Source: Trichomonas tenax
Lineage: Eukaryota; Parabasalia; Trichomonadida; Trichomonadidae
DNA: 64,000 nucleotides
Assembly: GCA_023091735.1 (NCBI GenBank)
Contig: JALKBU010000113.1
Span: 16,598-80,597 of the forward strand
Reading direction: 5' to 3'
Shown here: positions 44,395-53,728 of the stretch, in pieces
Position numbering within the stretch: the stretch's first letter is position 1
Layout: each line of letters opens with the position of its first letter
Notes under the pieces: generated by a model
The model's database searches: none
What the model saw: only the letters and a program-made list of their open reading frames with translations
Told to the model about the DNA's origin: nothing
Position numbers and translations under genes: made by a program

Positions 44395-44727
44395 ATGAGT
44401 GATCACTCAAATTGTGAATTCGTAGAGTCAGACGAATGGGAGCCACTGGCAAATCACCCGGAGTTCGAGATACAGCGCCAGTTCCCATATCCAGTTCGTA
44501 ACGCAGAAACTGGGAAAGTTATCAAAGAGTTCAAACTCTCCAACGGATACGTAAGGCTGAGATTGGAGGAGGGAAAGGACTTCTTGAAGCATAGGCTCGT
44601 CGCAAACCAGTGGATCTGCAACCATCATAATATGCCATTCGTAGACCACTGCGACAAGACACATGACAACTTCCACATTAGCAACTTATCGAGGAGCACT
44701 CATGTTTGCTCACGATGCAAGAAATAA
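44395..44727 (+). CDS. small NUMOD4/HNH-type nuclease-like protein
   Basis: A 110-residue protein. Residues 14-60 (DEWEPLANHPEFEIQRQFPY then VRNAETGKVIKEF, GYVRLRL) follow the NUMOD4 pattern W-x-x-I...Y-x-V-S-x-x-G. Residues 66-98 fit HNH_3: H66 in HRLVANQW, D84-H85 in VDHCDKTHDN, N92, and N97-L98 in ISNL. It ends with a Cys pair (CSRCKK). Such modules occur in phage and mobile-intron homing endonucleases; in trichomonads free-standing copies exist in families. No intron or intein surrounds it. The base composition is higher in GC than its flanks. The biochemical role (nuclease or DNA binding) is not shown. Confidence 0.7.
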   Translation: MSDHSNCEFVESDEWEPLANHPEFEIQRQFPYPVRNAETGKVIKEFKLSNGYVRLRLEEGKDFLKHRLVANQWICNHHNMPFVDHCDKTHDNFHISNLSRSTHVCSRCKK

Positions 44728-45270
44728 ATGACAATGCAACGGATAAAGTATTTTACGACTTCGATTTATCGACGTTATTCATGGACTAAAGATTTACTAT
44801 GATGTATCTGTTACTATTTTAATGCAGTTCAGTGCCATAAAATATAATTAATAAATATCAAAAACATCATATACAATGCAAGTATATTTCTAAACTCCGA
44901 GTTCTTTATCGGTTGATATATCCTATTTTGATTATTCTATGATGTTAACTTATATTAAACTCCAATATTTGATATTTAAAGCGTACAACATGTAATATTT
45001 GAATGCCCATAGTGCAGCTGCAAGTATTGAAAGCATATCCAAACTGTGTATATCCAAGTATCCGAAAAATTAAGACGAATTTCAAATACATCTTTAATAA
45101 AAGATATTTTGGCAAATTGTACCGACAAAATATTTAGGATTATGTGGGGTATTTTATATATAGAGTTATAAAATAATCAATTTTTTTGTGTAAAAATATT
45201 TTTCCTCATTTTATCTAAAAGATAGGCAAAAACGTCTTGTTTAAAAATTTAAAATCAATGAATTGTTACG
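44728..45270. other. intergenic, nothing recognised
   Basis: AT-rich sequence before the foldback block. Confidence 0.45.
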
Positions 45271-45412
45271 TACTGAAAGTTGTCACGAAAAAGTGATAGT
45301 ATCTGGCATGTAAACATGTATATTTGACAAATCAATATTTACGTGGCTTGTGATTATAAATGATTATTGGAAGAATGATATTTTATATTTGTTTAAATTT
45401 ACTTTGAAAAGA

Positions 45413-45594
45413 AAAATTAAATGCTTCATTGGCACTGGTAGCCAAGGTGCTAGCAATCCAGTCCACAGTTCTTCCTTTAAGACTCGGTTTTCGAAATAAT
45501 CAGCGATTTACTCTCCAGAATGCTTCTGAAAGGAAGAACTGTGGACTGGATTGCTAGCACCTTGGCTACAAGTCCCAATCAAGCATTTAATTTT
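45413..45594. repeat. palindrome, 66-bp arms with 50-bp loop
   Basis: 45413-45478 and 45529-45594 are reverse complements with three mismatches; the core is GCTAGCAATCCAGTCCACAG. The loop contains CCAGAATGCTTCTG, which has a partial inverted partner just beyond (CAGAGGCATTCTG). Confidence 0.85.
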
Positions 45595-45711
45595 GCTCTT
45601 CAGAGGCATTCTGAAGTGGAAATATTTGATTTCTTAATGATGGCGTATGAAAGGAAGATCTGTGAGTTTAGCTACTAACATGTGTGGTACCTGTGTCAAT
45701 GTTGTTTTGCA

Positions 45712-46176
45712 TGTCAATGAGTCACTCTGTAAAGTGTCAGATTGTCAGATTTTTGGTATTGAAAAATAGTCAAAAAAAAAAAAAAAACGATTAAAAAAAT
45801 CATTTTGTCAAGTAAAATGATATTTGCCAAATAAAAGTATATGTGTCAGATTAGAAATTAGAGGGGTGAGTATTCAAATTTGAATTCAAAAGCATGCTTT
45901 AGTCCATTTTTGTTGCTGTGTGCAACTACACCACACTCTGTGGCTGTGTGCAAGTGAATCCTTAATAGCACATGAAGCTGAGGCAATCGCCGCTAAAGAA
46001 GCGAAGGATCACGGTTCTGTTGCTGAGCAAAAAGGCACGAAATCTCGGTTTTAATGACACATCAAATTCAAATAGATATTCCCCCTTTATTATTTTTTTG
46101 CCATTGTTCACTTTACATCAAATATAACCTTTTAAAAATCTGATAATCTGACATTTTACAGAGTGACTCATTGACA
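45712..46176. repeat. inner inverted pair of the compound foldback
   Basis: 45712-45754 (TGTCAATGAGTCACTCTGTA...) pairs with 46134-46176, two mismatches in 43. Confidence 0.82.
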
Positions 46177-46514
46177 CGCAAGGCAATGTAGTCCCCAGTT
46201 CTTCCCGTCAGACGCGATTTTGAAATAAAAACTAATACATAATTTGAATGATTATAGGACTTTACATGTCAAAAATATTAATATTTGACACATAAAACCA
46301 GAGATTCTGGCAATTTTACATGTCAGATAATATCACTTTTTTGTGACAACTTTCGGTACTGTTTAAAAGATCGATAATAAAACATTCTTTTCAATGAATT
46401 TTCAATTTTCGATCAAAATGGAAATTGACCAAATATTATTATTATTATAATAAAGAAAGTTAGCATAAGGAAAATAAGAAAAGTGGGGTTAACTTATAAT
46501 TTTAAAACCTTAAA

Positions 46515-46570
46515 GGTGCTTGCACTATTTTTTGACACCCTGTTAGATTTTTCGGGTGTCTTTCTCCTTA
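46515..46570 (-). repeat. dispersed repeat, copy 2 (56 bp)
   Basis: Reverse-complement counterpart of 33315-33370, 53 of 56 positions equal. Confidence 0.75.
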
Positions 46571-46930
46571 CTTAACTCGCTATTGACGATCCATTCATGG
46601 GCTTCTATGGCATGATGATAAAGAAAACTATGGATGTAAGCATATCAGCGTCATAATGTTGCAGAAAAATCCTTTAATCCTGGATAATTATTATGTTTTT
46701 TAAAAAGATGTCTAAATTTACTCAAACTTCTTCCACATATCTCTGATGACATAGGAATTGCATCTTTACCTTCAAACAATGCCATTAATCCCAGCAATTT
46801 CACACAGAAAAATCTAGCCAGTCGATCTTAAATATATTCAAGGAGTAGTAAAGGCATCCCATGCTTATCATCATATACAAAAATGAGAGAAAGTTACTGT
46901 AAATTGAAAGATATCAAAATATCAACTCAT
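46571..46930 (-). pseudogene. coding remnant, unknown family
   Basis: The minus strand reads LLGLMALFEGKDAIPMSSEI, CGRSLSKFRHLFKKHNNYPG, LKDFSATL, then YAYIHSFLYHHAIEAHEWIV after stops. The composition is coding-like but the frames are broken and the family is not recognised. Confidence 0.35.
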
Positions 46931-47190
46931 CATTCTTTACGCGTATAAATCAGTATATCAATTACACCCGGAAAAACAACATTCTAGGCAGATAATTTAA
47001 TGCATTTTAAAAAGTTAGGTTTTCCGTCCTGCTCTCGCTGCAAAGGCCGCTAATAGGGTTTCTTAGAGGACCTTGACAACAGGGAAGCTCGTAAAACCTA
47101 TATTTTTGAATGTTCTACATTTTTATACGAGATCAATCAGTCTTGTTTTATTATACATTTAGCTATTTTTTAAATCATAAAATCTCCCCC

Positions 47191-47261
47191 ACTGAATGCA
47201 AATGGTGCACTAGAACTGGATCAATGTAATCACTAGTCCTAGTGCACCATTTGCATTCAGT
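47191..47261. repeat. perfect 23-bp inverted repeat
   Basis: 47191-47213 and 47239-47261 pair perfectly (ACTGAATGCAAATGGTGCAC...), separated by 25 bp. Confidence 0.85.
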
Positions 47262-47319
47262 GAAATAGAAAGTTTTAGTGAAATTTGATCACTGATTTTC
47301 ATCATATTGTTATATCCCC

Positions 47320-47378
47320 ATATTCTCAGTGACAGTGTCACTCACACATATGATAGGTGACGTTGTCACTGAGAATAT
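47320..47378. repeat. 22-bp inverted repeat
   Basis: 47320-47341 and 47357-47378 pair with two mismatches (ATATTCTCAGTGAC...). Confidence 0.8.
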
Positions 47379-47399
47379 TGGAATAGAACAACTACTACT

Positions 47400-47841
47400 A
47401 TGTTTTTTTTAGAATTGGGTTCAAAAAGAGTAAATAGCATTGATTATAATATGGTAATGATTGAAACGAGGCCTACGAAATGATGGGAATGTTAAAAACT
47501 CTTTTAAATCATAATGAAATTCGAGATGTTTGCAAAACTTCTTATTTTAGTTGTCTTCTCCGTACAAATCTCACTGATGGCATGATTTAGTGACATATTT
47601 ACCAAGAAGATGATAAAAACAACAATTTTTGTTGGTGATTCATGTTTCTCCAACAACTGTGTGCCAATAGCACATTAAGGCTTGAGAAATCTAATGAAAA
47701 GATCACATATACCATTGACACACAGTGGTGGATGAATTTTTATCAGGTAATTTACATTGATTTGCAGCATTATGTTGATTATCATTTTCAATTTTCTTGA
47801 TTGTTTCAATTATTCATTGATCAAAATTTCATGATGGCATC
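47400..47841. other. intergenic, possible broken short secreted peptide
   Basis: At 47528 a frame begins MFAKLLILVVFSVQISLMA, signal-peptide-like, and stops at once. It could be a dead secreted-protein gene, but nothing recognisable follows. Confidence 0.25.
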
Positions 47842-48023
47842 AAAAATAACCTCGTTTAAAGTCGCGATTTTTTCTAGAACTAATACTTCTAGGCATGAAG
47901 GCGAACTATTCGTAGCGGATATCGGATTTATTTTCTGTGCTGCGTCTGTTTCAATTGTCAAACACATAGTATACCCTCTACATCACTTAGATAATTTTAA
48001 TATTACTTTCAAAATATGTGTTT
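47842..48023 (+). repeat. left arm of the 48-kb foldback element
   Basis: 182 bp, inverted match to 48959-49140. Confidence 0.82.
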
Positions 48024-48958
48024 TTAGCAAATTATATTGTTGAACAATTTCTTATGTCATTGGTCGATATCTTTATGTACTTTTTGATAGCAATTATAGA
48101 TGTAAATCGAATGAAATATTTGCACTGGAAAAAAGCACCTCTCAAAATTTTCAAAATTGCAATATTTAAATATAAAGTACAATTATTGGAGGAAACTGTT
48201 TAAAGGTTTTCTCTGTGAATGACACTTATTAATTTTGCCGCATGAACGCTTAATAATTCCGTATATATTTGGCACAAGAAGAATATTCTTGAATTTAGAA
48301 CGGAATTAAGAGACTTGATAAGATTGCATCACAAAAATAATACGTTGATATTTGATATTTAAGTTCATAATTATATACATTGAATTCGATTTCTAAATAC
48401 AATATTTCATACCAAGAAATAATATACTTTGCAATTGCAATTTAGGAATTATGATAAATCAATGAATAATCCATAAAAATTGAAAACGAATTAGAAAATA
48501 AGAAAATTTTAAGATGACAATATAGGTAAAATAAATTTTTTTCATATGTTGGTCAAAAAATACCATCTTCCAAAAGGTTTGTTTTCAATCTGTTTTGTAG
48601 TGACTGAGCGTGTTTTCAGTTACTTTGTAGTGAAGTTGGACATAAATAATAATTATGTCACTTTTCTCCCACCAAATAATGCTTTCAATAATTTTACTTC
48701 TAATATTATCATATTAATTTTTACCCGAAAACATTATGTTTAACAATGTTTTTTACAAAAGTCATTTTGAAATCGTTGATTATATTCATAAAAGATGCAT
48801 AAGTATCGATAACACATATGCCTCTGTCTTTTGGAAGCTATTGGTGCTTCTTATTCAAGAATATTTTAAATATTTAAAATGATTGCATCAATGCTGTATC
48901 TGATTGAACACAATTAAATCTCTAGCCTATATATACATATTTTTTAAATTTAATTATC

Positions 48959-49140
48959 AAACACATATTTTGAAAGTAATATTAAAATTATCTAAGTGAT
49001 GTAGAGGGTATACTATGTGTTTGACAATTGAAACAGACGCAGCACAGAAAATAAATCCGATATCCGCTACGAATAGTTCGCCTTCATGCCTAGAAGTATT
49101 AGTTCTAGAAAAAATCGCGACTTTAAACGAGATTATTTTT
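48959..49140 (-). repeat. right arm of the 48-kb foldback element
   Basis: 182 bp, inverted match to 47842-48023. Confidence 0.82.
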
Positions 49141-49594
49141 TCCCTTTCAGGATGATTTCCATTTATATGTTTTTAACCATTTATCAATGATTAAAGCCTA
49201 TAGATACATATTTCTATAGCAAAGCAATTATGTTGAATAACAAATATCATTTGAAAAATTGAGATTTGAATTTTCATTCACATTAATTAAAATAATTCAC
49301 TTGCATTAAATAATAATAATAATCTCTTATGTGGCTATTTGCATGCTATTTCATTTTCTAAAATTCTAAAAATATATCATCAAAAAATTTATTCAAATAA
49401 ACAAGATTATGATAACTTAAATTTAGCTAGACTATACAATACTTGCTTATATTTACTTTCCCTGATAGATGAATTTCAAACCTTTTTTTATCAAAATTTC
49501 AAATATTCTACAAAATTGAATTTTAGATTGAAAACTTAGATAAGCAGATGATGATTATTCTATTTCTAGGAATTCAAAGGAAAAATAAATCAAA
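49141..49594. other. intergenic, nothing recognised
   Basis: AT-rich promoter region of the long coiled-coil gene; a 66-codon frame at 49339 has no features. Confidence 0.4.
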
Positions 49595-52500
49595 ATGTCT
49601 AAAAGGTCACAAATGCAATCAAAAAAATTGAAAAATGACGAAGACATTCCAAGCAACGTTCTACTGAAGAAGATTTTCGAAAAAAGGCGTAAAGGATTCG
49701 TTTCCGCGTTGCAAGAGACTTTATTTCATATTTCACATGATAAAATCGTGCGTGAAATCCTTCAAAACCAGTGTACGGCGCAATTTTTGGCCGACAGAGT
49801 CGGAGAAATCTTCTCTCAGTCGTTAAATCGCGAAAGAAATAATTTTTTAATATCGTTATATAAAAAAGTTCAAACTATCGAATCAATTTACTTGTCAAAG
49901 CATGTTGAAAGACTGAAAGATATCGAAAATAAACTTATTGCGGCTGCAAATGAACAATCTTCTGATGAAAAAAATCATATGAAACAAATTGTTGCTTTAA
50001 ATGAGCAAGTCAAAGCGTTACAGAATGAAATTGCCACACTAAATACAATGCGAATGGAAAAACAAGAAGAAATCGTTGAAAAATCAAAAGAAGAAAATTC
50101 AATCTCAATACTTAAAAATCCAACGCATATTTATGCGAATTTAGACTTAACTGATGCAATGGTTAAAATTAAACTGATTCAAGCTGAGTCAGACTCAATG
50201 CATCGTGTTTTGCATATTTTCTTCAAGAACACAAAATCATTGTTTAAATTCTTGAAAACGAATATAAACACACGAATGCAGTTGCATGAGAAGGATAAAC
50301 TGGCATTGCTTGATCAAATAAAGGGCTTAAAGAATGATATCGAAGCATGCAAACAGAATTATGAAGAAAATATAATTCCTTCGATAAAGAAAGATATGGA
50401 AATCAAATTAAATAATCAAATCAGTATTAATAACAAATACAACGAGCAAATTGGAATATTACAGAATGAGCTATCAACATTAAACCTTCAATATCAACAA
50501 GTTCAACCAGAAAATCTTCAATTGAAGTTGCAAATGAAAGTTTTAGAAGATAAAGTTATGCTAGGAGATAAAGAAATTGCAAATCTTCAATCAGAACTTC
50601 GCAGAGAGAAAGAATATTCACAGAAAGTTAATGAAGACTTAGAAGTGAAGAAAACACTCGTTGAAAGACTCCAATTGGATAAATCTTCTGCAGAACGTGA
50701 TAAATTACTTTTGCAGCAAAGCAACACAAAATTATCGAATCAAAATGCTGAGAAAGACAGCCAAATACAAAAACTAACAGACGAATTATCAGAGAAGAGA
50801 AAGAAACTTACAGAAATAGAACTCAAAAAAGATGATCTCGATAAATCTCTTCAAGCAGCTAATAATCAATATTCGATGCTCAATGAGAAAGTAAACAGAC
50901 TGGAACAAGAGTTAAGACATTCAAAGAATCAATTGGAGTTATTCAAAGATAAATATACAAAGATGAAAGCGTCACTCGAAAAAACTCAACATGAGAATGC
51001 AAAGAATTCTGATTTAGTTATTCAATATGAACATAGTATCTCTGATCTCAACGAACAATTTGAAAAAGTTAAAGCTTTGTTAGAGTCATCAGAAAAGAAA
51101 GCCGCTGATTTACAAATGAATTTCAAGAGCCAAGGGGAGCAATTACGCAATGCTCAAGAAAGAGCCGCTAAGTTCGAAGCTCATAACGAGAAACTCCAGA
51201 AAGATGTAATGGATCAACAATTAACGATTTCTACACAGAAAGCTAAAATCGAAACATTAGGAAACTTCAACGAAAAACTCACTCAAAGACAAGCGGAATT
51301 AGAAAAGCAGAACGAACTTCTCGATAACGAAAATAGAAAGGCAACAACAGAAATCACTCAAATCAAATCTCAACTCAGAGAGCATAAAGTTAAAGATGAT
51401 GACAATCAACAGAAAGTCGCCAAATTGCAAAGCGATGTGACGAAACTGAAAGATAATTTGCAACAAGCTCGCAAAGAATTGCAAAAAGCTAAAAACGAAA
51501 TGAACCAAGCTAAACAGAAACAAGAAGATGCAGATGCTGAAGCAGCAGCTCTCAAAGAACAAAACACTTTGTTGCAAACAGAAAATGAAGGCTTGAAGAA
51601 GAAAACTGTTGATGGAAACTTATTATCTGTTCAACTCAATGATACATCAGAAAGAAACAAAGCGCTTTCAAATCAATGCTCTTCATTACAAAAGCAGTTA
51701 ATGGATTTGGCATCCATTTCAAGAGATACGAAAGCTCTCGTTGACGAAGTTCAAAAATATATTCCATTTAAATCTGCTCAAGAACTCGCAAACAAGTTGA
51801 ATAATTTGAAGAATGGTTATAACTTGTCAGTCAAAGTTAGAGAAACTGTTGGTGCAGATAACGATGAACAATGCATGGCAACAATCAAAGATTTAAAGAA
51901 GAGTCATGAAGCAATACAAAAGATTCAAGCATCGATGCCAGGTGTCGCTCTCAAAGATATTGTTGCACAAATTGAACACCAGAAGTCTGAAATCGATAGA
52001 CTTAATGCTGAACAAAAGAGAATCTTCGAAATGCTTTCTGCTGAACCAAATGTTGACATTTCGAAAACAATTCAAGATTTGTTATATCAGCAACGACACG
52101 TTGGCGAACAGCTTGTTTCTGCAGCTGATTTCATTTCAGAAGTCTTAAGCATTGTCACTGGATCATCAACGGGAACGAGTTTAGTTTTCCCACTGAAGAA
52201 AGATGAAAGACAGAAACTTCTTGAACTCGTTACTCGCATTAAGAAACGTTTCGATGATGATCATCAAATAGTTGAAACAATCATTGAAAGAAGTCGTGCT
52301 CGTGGATACTCAGGAATGAGTGCGATTGAAGCAGCTGAGTTTGATACCAATGATGATAATTCAAAGAAAACAGTGATGAAACTCAAAGATACTTTAACAA
52401 AGAAGATCGAAACTTCATCAAGAAGAGAAGAAGAACTTTTAGCAGAAAACGCTCGATTGAGGAAGGAAGTCGAGGATCAGAAGAGAATCAGGTCTGAAAT

Positions 52501-52687
52501 GGGAAGAGTTTTCTCCAATGGAAGCGGAGATATTTCACTGCTTCGTAATAATCTCAATGATAATGAATTTGCATTGATTGACTTCATTCAACAAATGAAA
52601 CAAAAAGAAAAGGCAGCGGTAAAGCTTCAACAAATGCAAAAGAAATCTCGTGAAAGCCTTTTGGGCTCTTCTTCGTCCGGAAATTAA
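49595..52687 (+). CDS. 1030-residue coiled-coil protein
   Basis: A basic non-coil head (MSKRSQMQSKKLKND) and a helical region ~20-110 (KIFEKRRKGFVSALQETLFH, TAQFLADRVGEIFSQSL) come first. Then almost continuous coiled coil runs from ~110 to ~690 with regular Glu/Lys/Leu/Gln heptads. A less coiled section follows (~700-880: YIPFKSAQELANKLNNLKNG, SEVLSIVTGSSTGTSLVFPL). Last are a short coil and a Ser-rich tail ending LLGSSSSGN. No motor domain, no GRIP or other targeting domain, and no membrane segment is seen. The size and build fit structural proteins of the trichomonad cytoskeleton or a tether. The start is the first ATG. No closer identity can be given. Confidence 0.82.
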   Translation: MSKRSQMQSKKLKNDEDIPSNVLLKKIFEKRRKGFVSALQETLFHISHDKIVREILQNQCTAQFLADRVGEIFSQSLNRERNNFLISLYKKVQTIESIYLSKHVERLKDIENKLIAAANEQSSDEKNHMKQIVALNEQVKALQNEIATLNTMRMEKQEEIVEKSKEENSISILKNPTHIYANLDLTDAMVKIKLIQAESDSMHRVLHIFFKNTKSLFKFLKTNINTRMQLHEKDKLALLDQIKGLKNDIEACKQNYEENIIPSIKKDMEIKLNNQISINNKYNEQIGILQNELSTLNLQYQQVQPENLQLKLQMKVLEDKVMLGDKEIANLQSELRREKEYSQKVNEDLEVKKTLVERLQLDKSSAERDKLLLQQSNTKLSNQNAEKDSQIQKLTDELSEKRKKLTEIELKKDDLDKSLQAANNQYSMLNEKVNRLEQELRHSKNQLELFKDKYTKMKASLEKTQHENAKNSDLVIQYEHSISDLNEQFEKVKALLESSEKKAADLQMNFKSQGEQLRNAQERAAKFEAHNEKLQKDVMDQQLTISTQKAKIETLGNFNEKLTQRQAELEKQNELLDNENRKATTEITQIKSQLREHKVKDDDNQQKVAKLQSDVTKLKDNLQQARKELQKAKNEMNQAKQKQEDADAEAAALKEQNTLLQTENEGLKKKTVDGNLLSVQLNDTSERNKALSNQCSSLQKQLMDLASISRDTKALVDEVQKYIPFKSAQELANKLNNLKNGYNLSVKVRETVGADNDEQCMATIKDLKKSHEAIQKIQASMPGVALKDIVAQIEHQKSEIDRLNAEQKRIFEMLSAEPNVDISKTIQDLLYQQRHVGEQLVSAADFISEVLSIVTGSSTGTSLVFPLKKDERQKLLELVTRIKKRFDDDHQIVETIIERSRARGYSGMSAIEAAEFDTNDDNSKKTVMKLKDTLTKKIETSSRREEELLAENARLRKEVEDQKRIRSEMGRVFSNGSGDISLLRNNLNDNEFALIDFIQQMKQKEKAAVKLQQMQKKSRESLLGSSSSGN

Positions 52688-53071
52688 TATTATATAATTT
52701 GTTTTTTATTTTTTGTGTTTTAATATTAAAATATAACTTGTAATAACCAAAAATTCTTTTAGATTCTTAATTCATATCTTTAATGTCTATTCATGATATA
52801 AATCAACAAAATATAGAAATATCATTTGTGAAAATTGGTATTTAGCCTTTGGCAAGATGTGCTTTGACACTCTATAATGAAGTTGGTGGTATTTTACTGT
52901 GTTTTTGATGCTTAAAGCAAAATAACGAGCTATTGTTGAATTTTCTAAATCTACAACAGAAATCATTATTTCGATTTGGACAGTCAAAAGAATAATTGAT
53001 TTTTAATATGTTTTCGTTGTTAATAAAGAACATGGAAAGATAGATATTTAATAATATAAAATAAAGATAAA
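52688..53071. other. convergent intergenic spacer
   Basis: Spacer between two genes that face each other tail to tail; AT-rich, nothing recognised. Confidence 0.4.
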
Positions 53072-53728
53072 TTATGGAGCAATAGACATGAAGTGGGTGA
53101 CTGATTCACACAAAATCATGTTTGGATATAGTTGCATGTACCATTTCTTAAATAACTTTCGAGGATTATTCCGGTAGATCAAAGCGGCAGGAACCGCAAA
53201 TACTGTTGCACAGAGATTCATTGAGGCAACCAAGAGTTGTGCTCTCGTGCATGAAACTATTGGATTTGCGGCTTTCGATGTAATTACTGGTTCAAGCATT
53301 TCTGTCATCATAGCAGAGCCTATCTTTGGTCCAACTTGGCTGGCGAAGAACGCTATGAACTGTTCTGGACTTGGTTCGTAATAATTTTGATTTTGGCGAT
53401 TTTTCCTTAATATCTCAAGTGGGAAGTTAACAGCAGTGACTATTCCTGCTGCTGCGATACCAGCCATAACGTAAGCGCAAACTTTGCATCCATTCGAATC
53501 TTCACTGTGGTGTCTGAATGTTTCAGAGACTTTTTTAAGTATATGTGTCGCTACCGGATAAGCGACGAATGTTGTAGCTGTCTGAAATCCGTGTAAAATG
53601 GAATCTGTGAAATCCATTGGGCAATTGCTGCATCTTATTCCCCTAATAACAGCATTCGCGAACACATCGGCGACTGTTGTATTCGCGTACATGTTCAGCA
53701 TCTGCTTGAAGAATGCGCTTGATGACAT
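53072..53728 (-). CDS. small multi-membrane protein, degenerate carrier-like pattern
   Basis: A 218-residue protein with about four to six hydrophobic segments. Three segments end in a Pro followed by a charged run: FVAYPVATHILKKV (~55-68), VTAVNFPLEILRKNRQ (~98-113) and VFAVPAALIYRNNPRK (~178-193). This recalls the three P-x-[DE]-x-x-[RK] motifs of mitochondrial-type carriers, of which only PLEILRK is a good match. The protein is shorter than the usual ~300 residues. It also has a paired-Cys element, RCSNCPMDF. A hydrogenosomal or other organelle membrane location would fit but is not proven. The start is at the only suitable ATG. Confidence 0.6.
   Translation of the reverse strand: MSSSAFFKQMLNMYANTTVADVFANAVIRGIRCSNCPMDFTDSILHGFQTATTFVAYPVATHILKKVSETFRHHSEDSNGCKVCAYVMAGIAAAGIVTAVNFPLEILRKNRQNQNYYEPSPEQFIAFFASQVGPKIGSAMMTEMLEPVITSKAANPIVSCTRAQLLVASMNLCATVFAVPAALIYRNNPRKLFKKWYMQLYPNMILCESVTHFMSIAP

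Larger units (their letters stand above)
45271..46358. mobile_element. 1.09-kb compound foldback element
   Basis: The outer arms 45271-45314 and 46315-46358 pair over 44 bp with four mismatches (TACTGAAAGTTGTCAC...). Inside lie a 66-bp-arm palindrome (45413-45478 with 45529-45594) and a second long-range pair (45712-45754 with 46134-46176, two mismatches in 43). No transposase is encoded. A poly-A run sits at about 45772. An open stretch reading AHEAEAIAAKEAKDHGSVAE at ~45968-46027 lies between the inner arms. It looks like a non-autonomous foldback transposon assembled from several hairpin modules. Confidence 0.7.
47842..49140. mobile_element. 1.3-kb foldback element with 182-bp inverted repeats
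   Basis: 47842-48023 and 48959-49140 are reverse complements with very few differences (one near the outer end, C/T at 47850). The ends read AAAAATAA(C/T)CTCGTTTAAAG. The arms include TTCGTAGCGGATATCGG and CACATAGTATACCCTC. The 935-bp interior has only short AT-rich frames (48018-48203, 48546-48743) that show no transposase features. No clear target duplication is seen. It is different in sequence from the 16-kb and 45-kb elements. Confidence 0.8.

Noticed and set aside
47015..47100. GC-richer patch with GGGTTTCTTAGAGGACC and GGGAAGCTCG, faintly like a piece of 18S rRNA or a small nuclear RNA
   Set aside because: The resemblance is short and interrupted, and I could not match the flanks or a known secondary structure.
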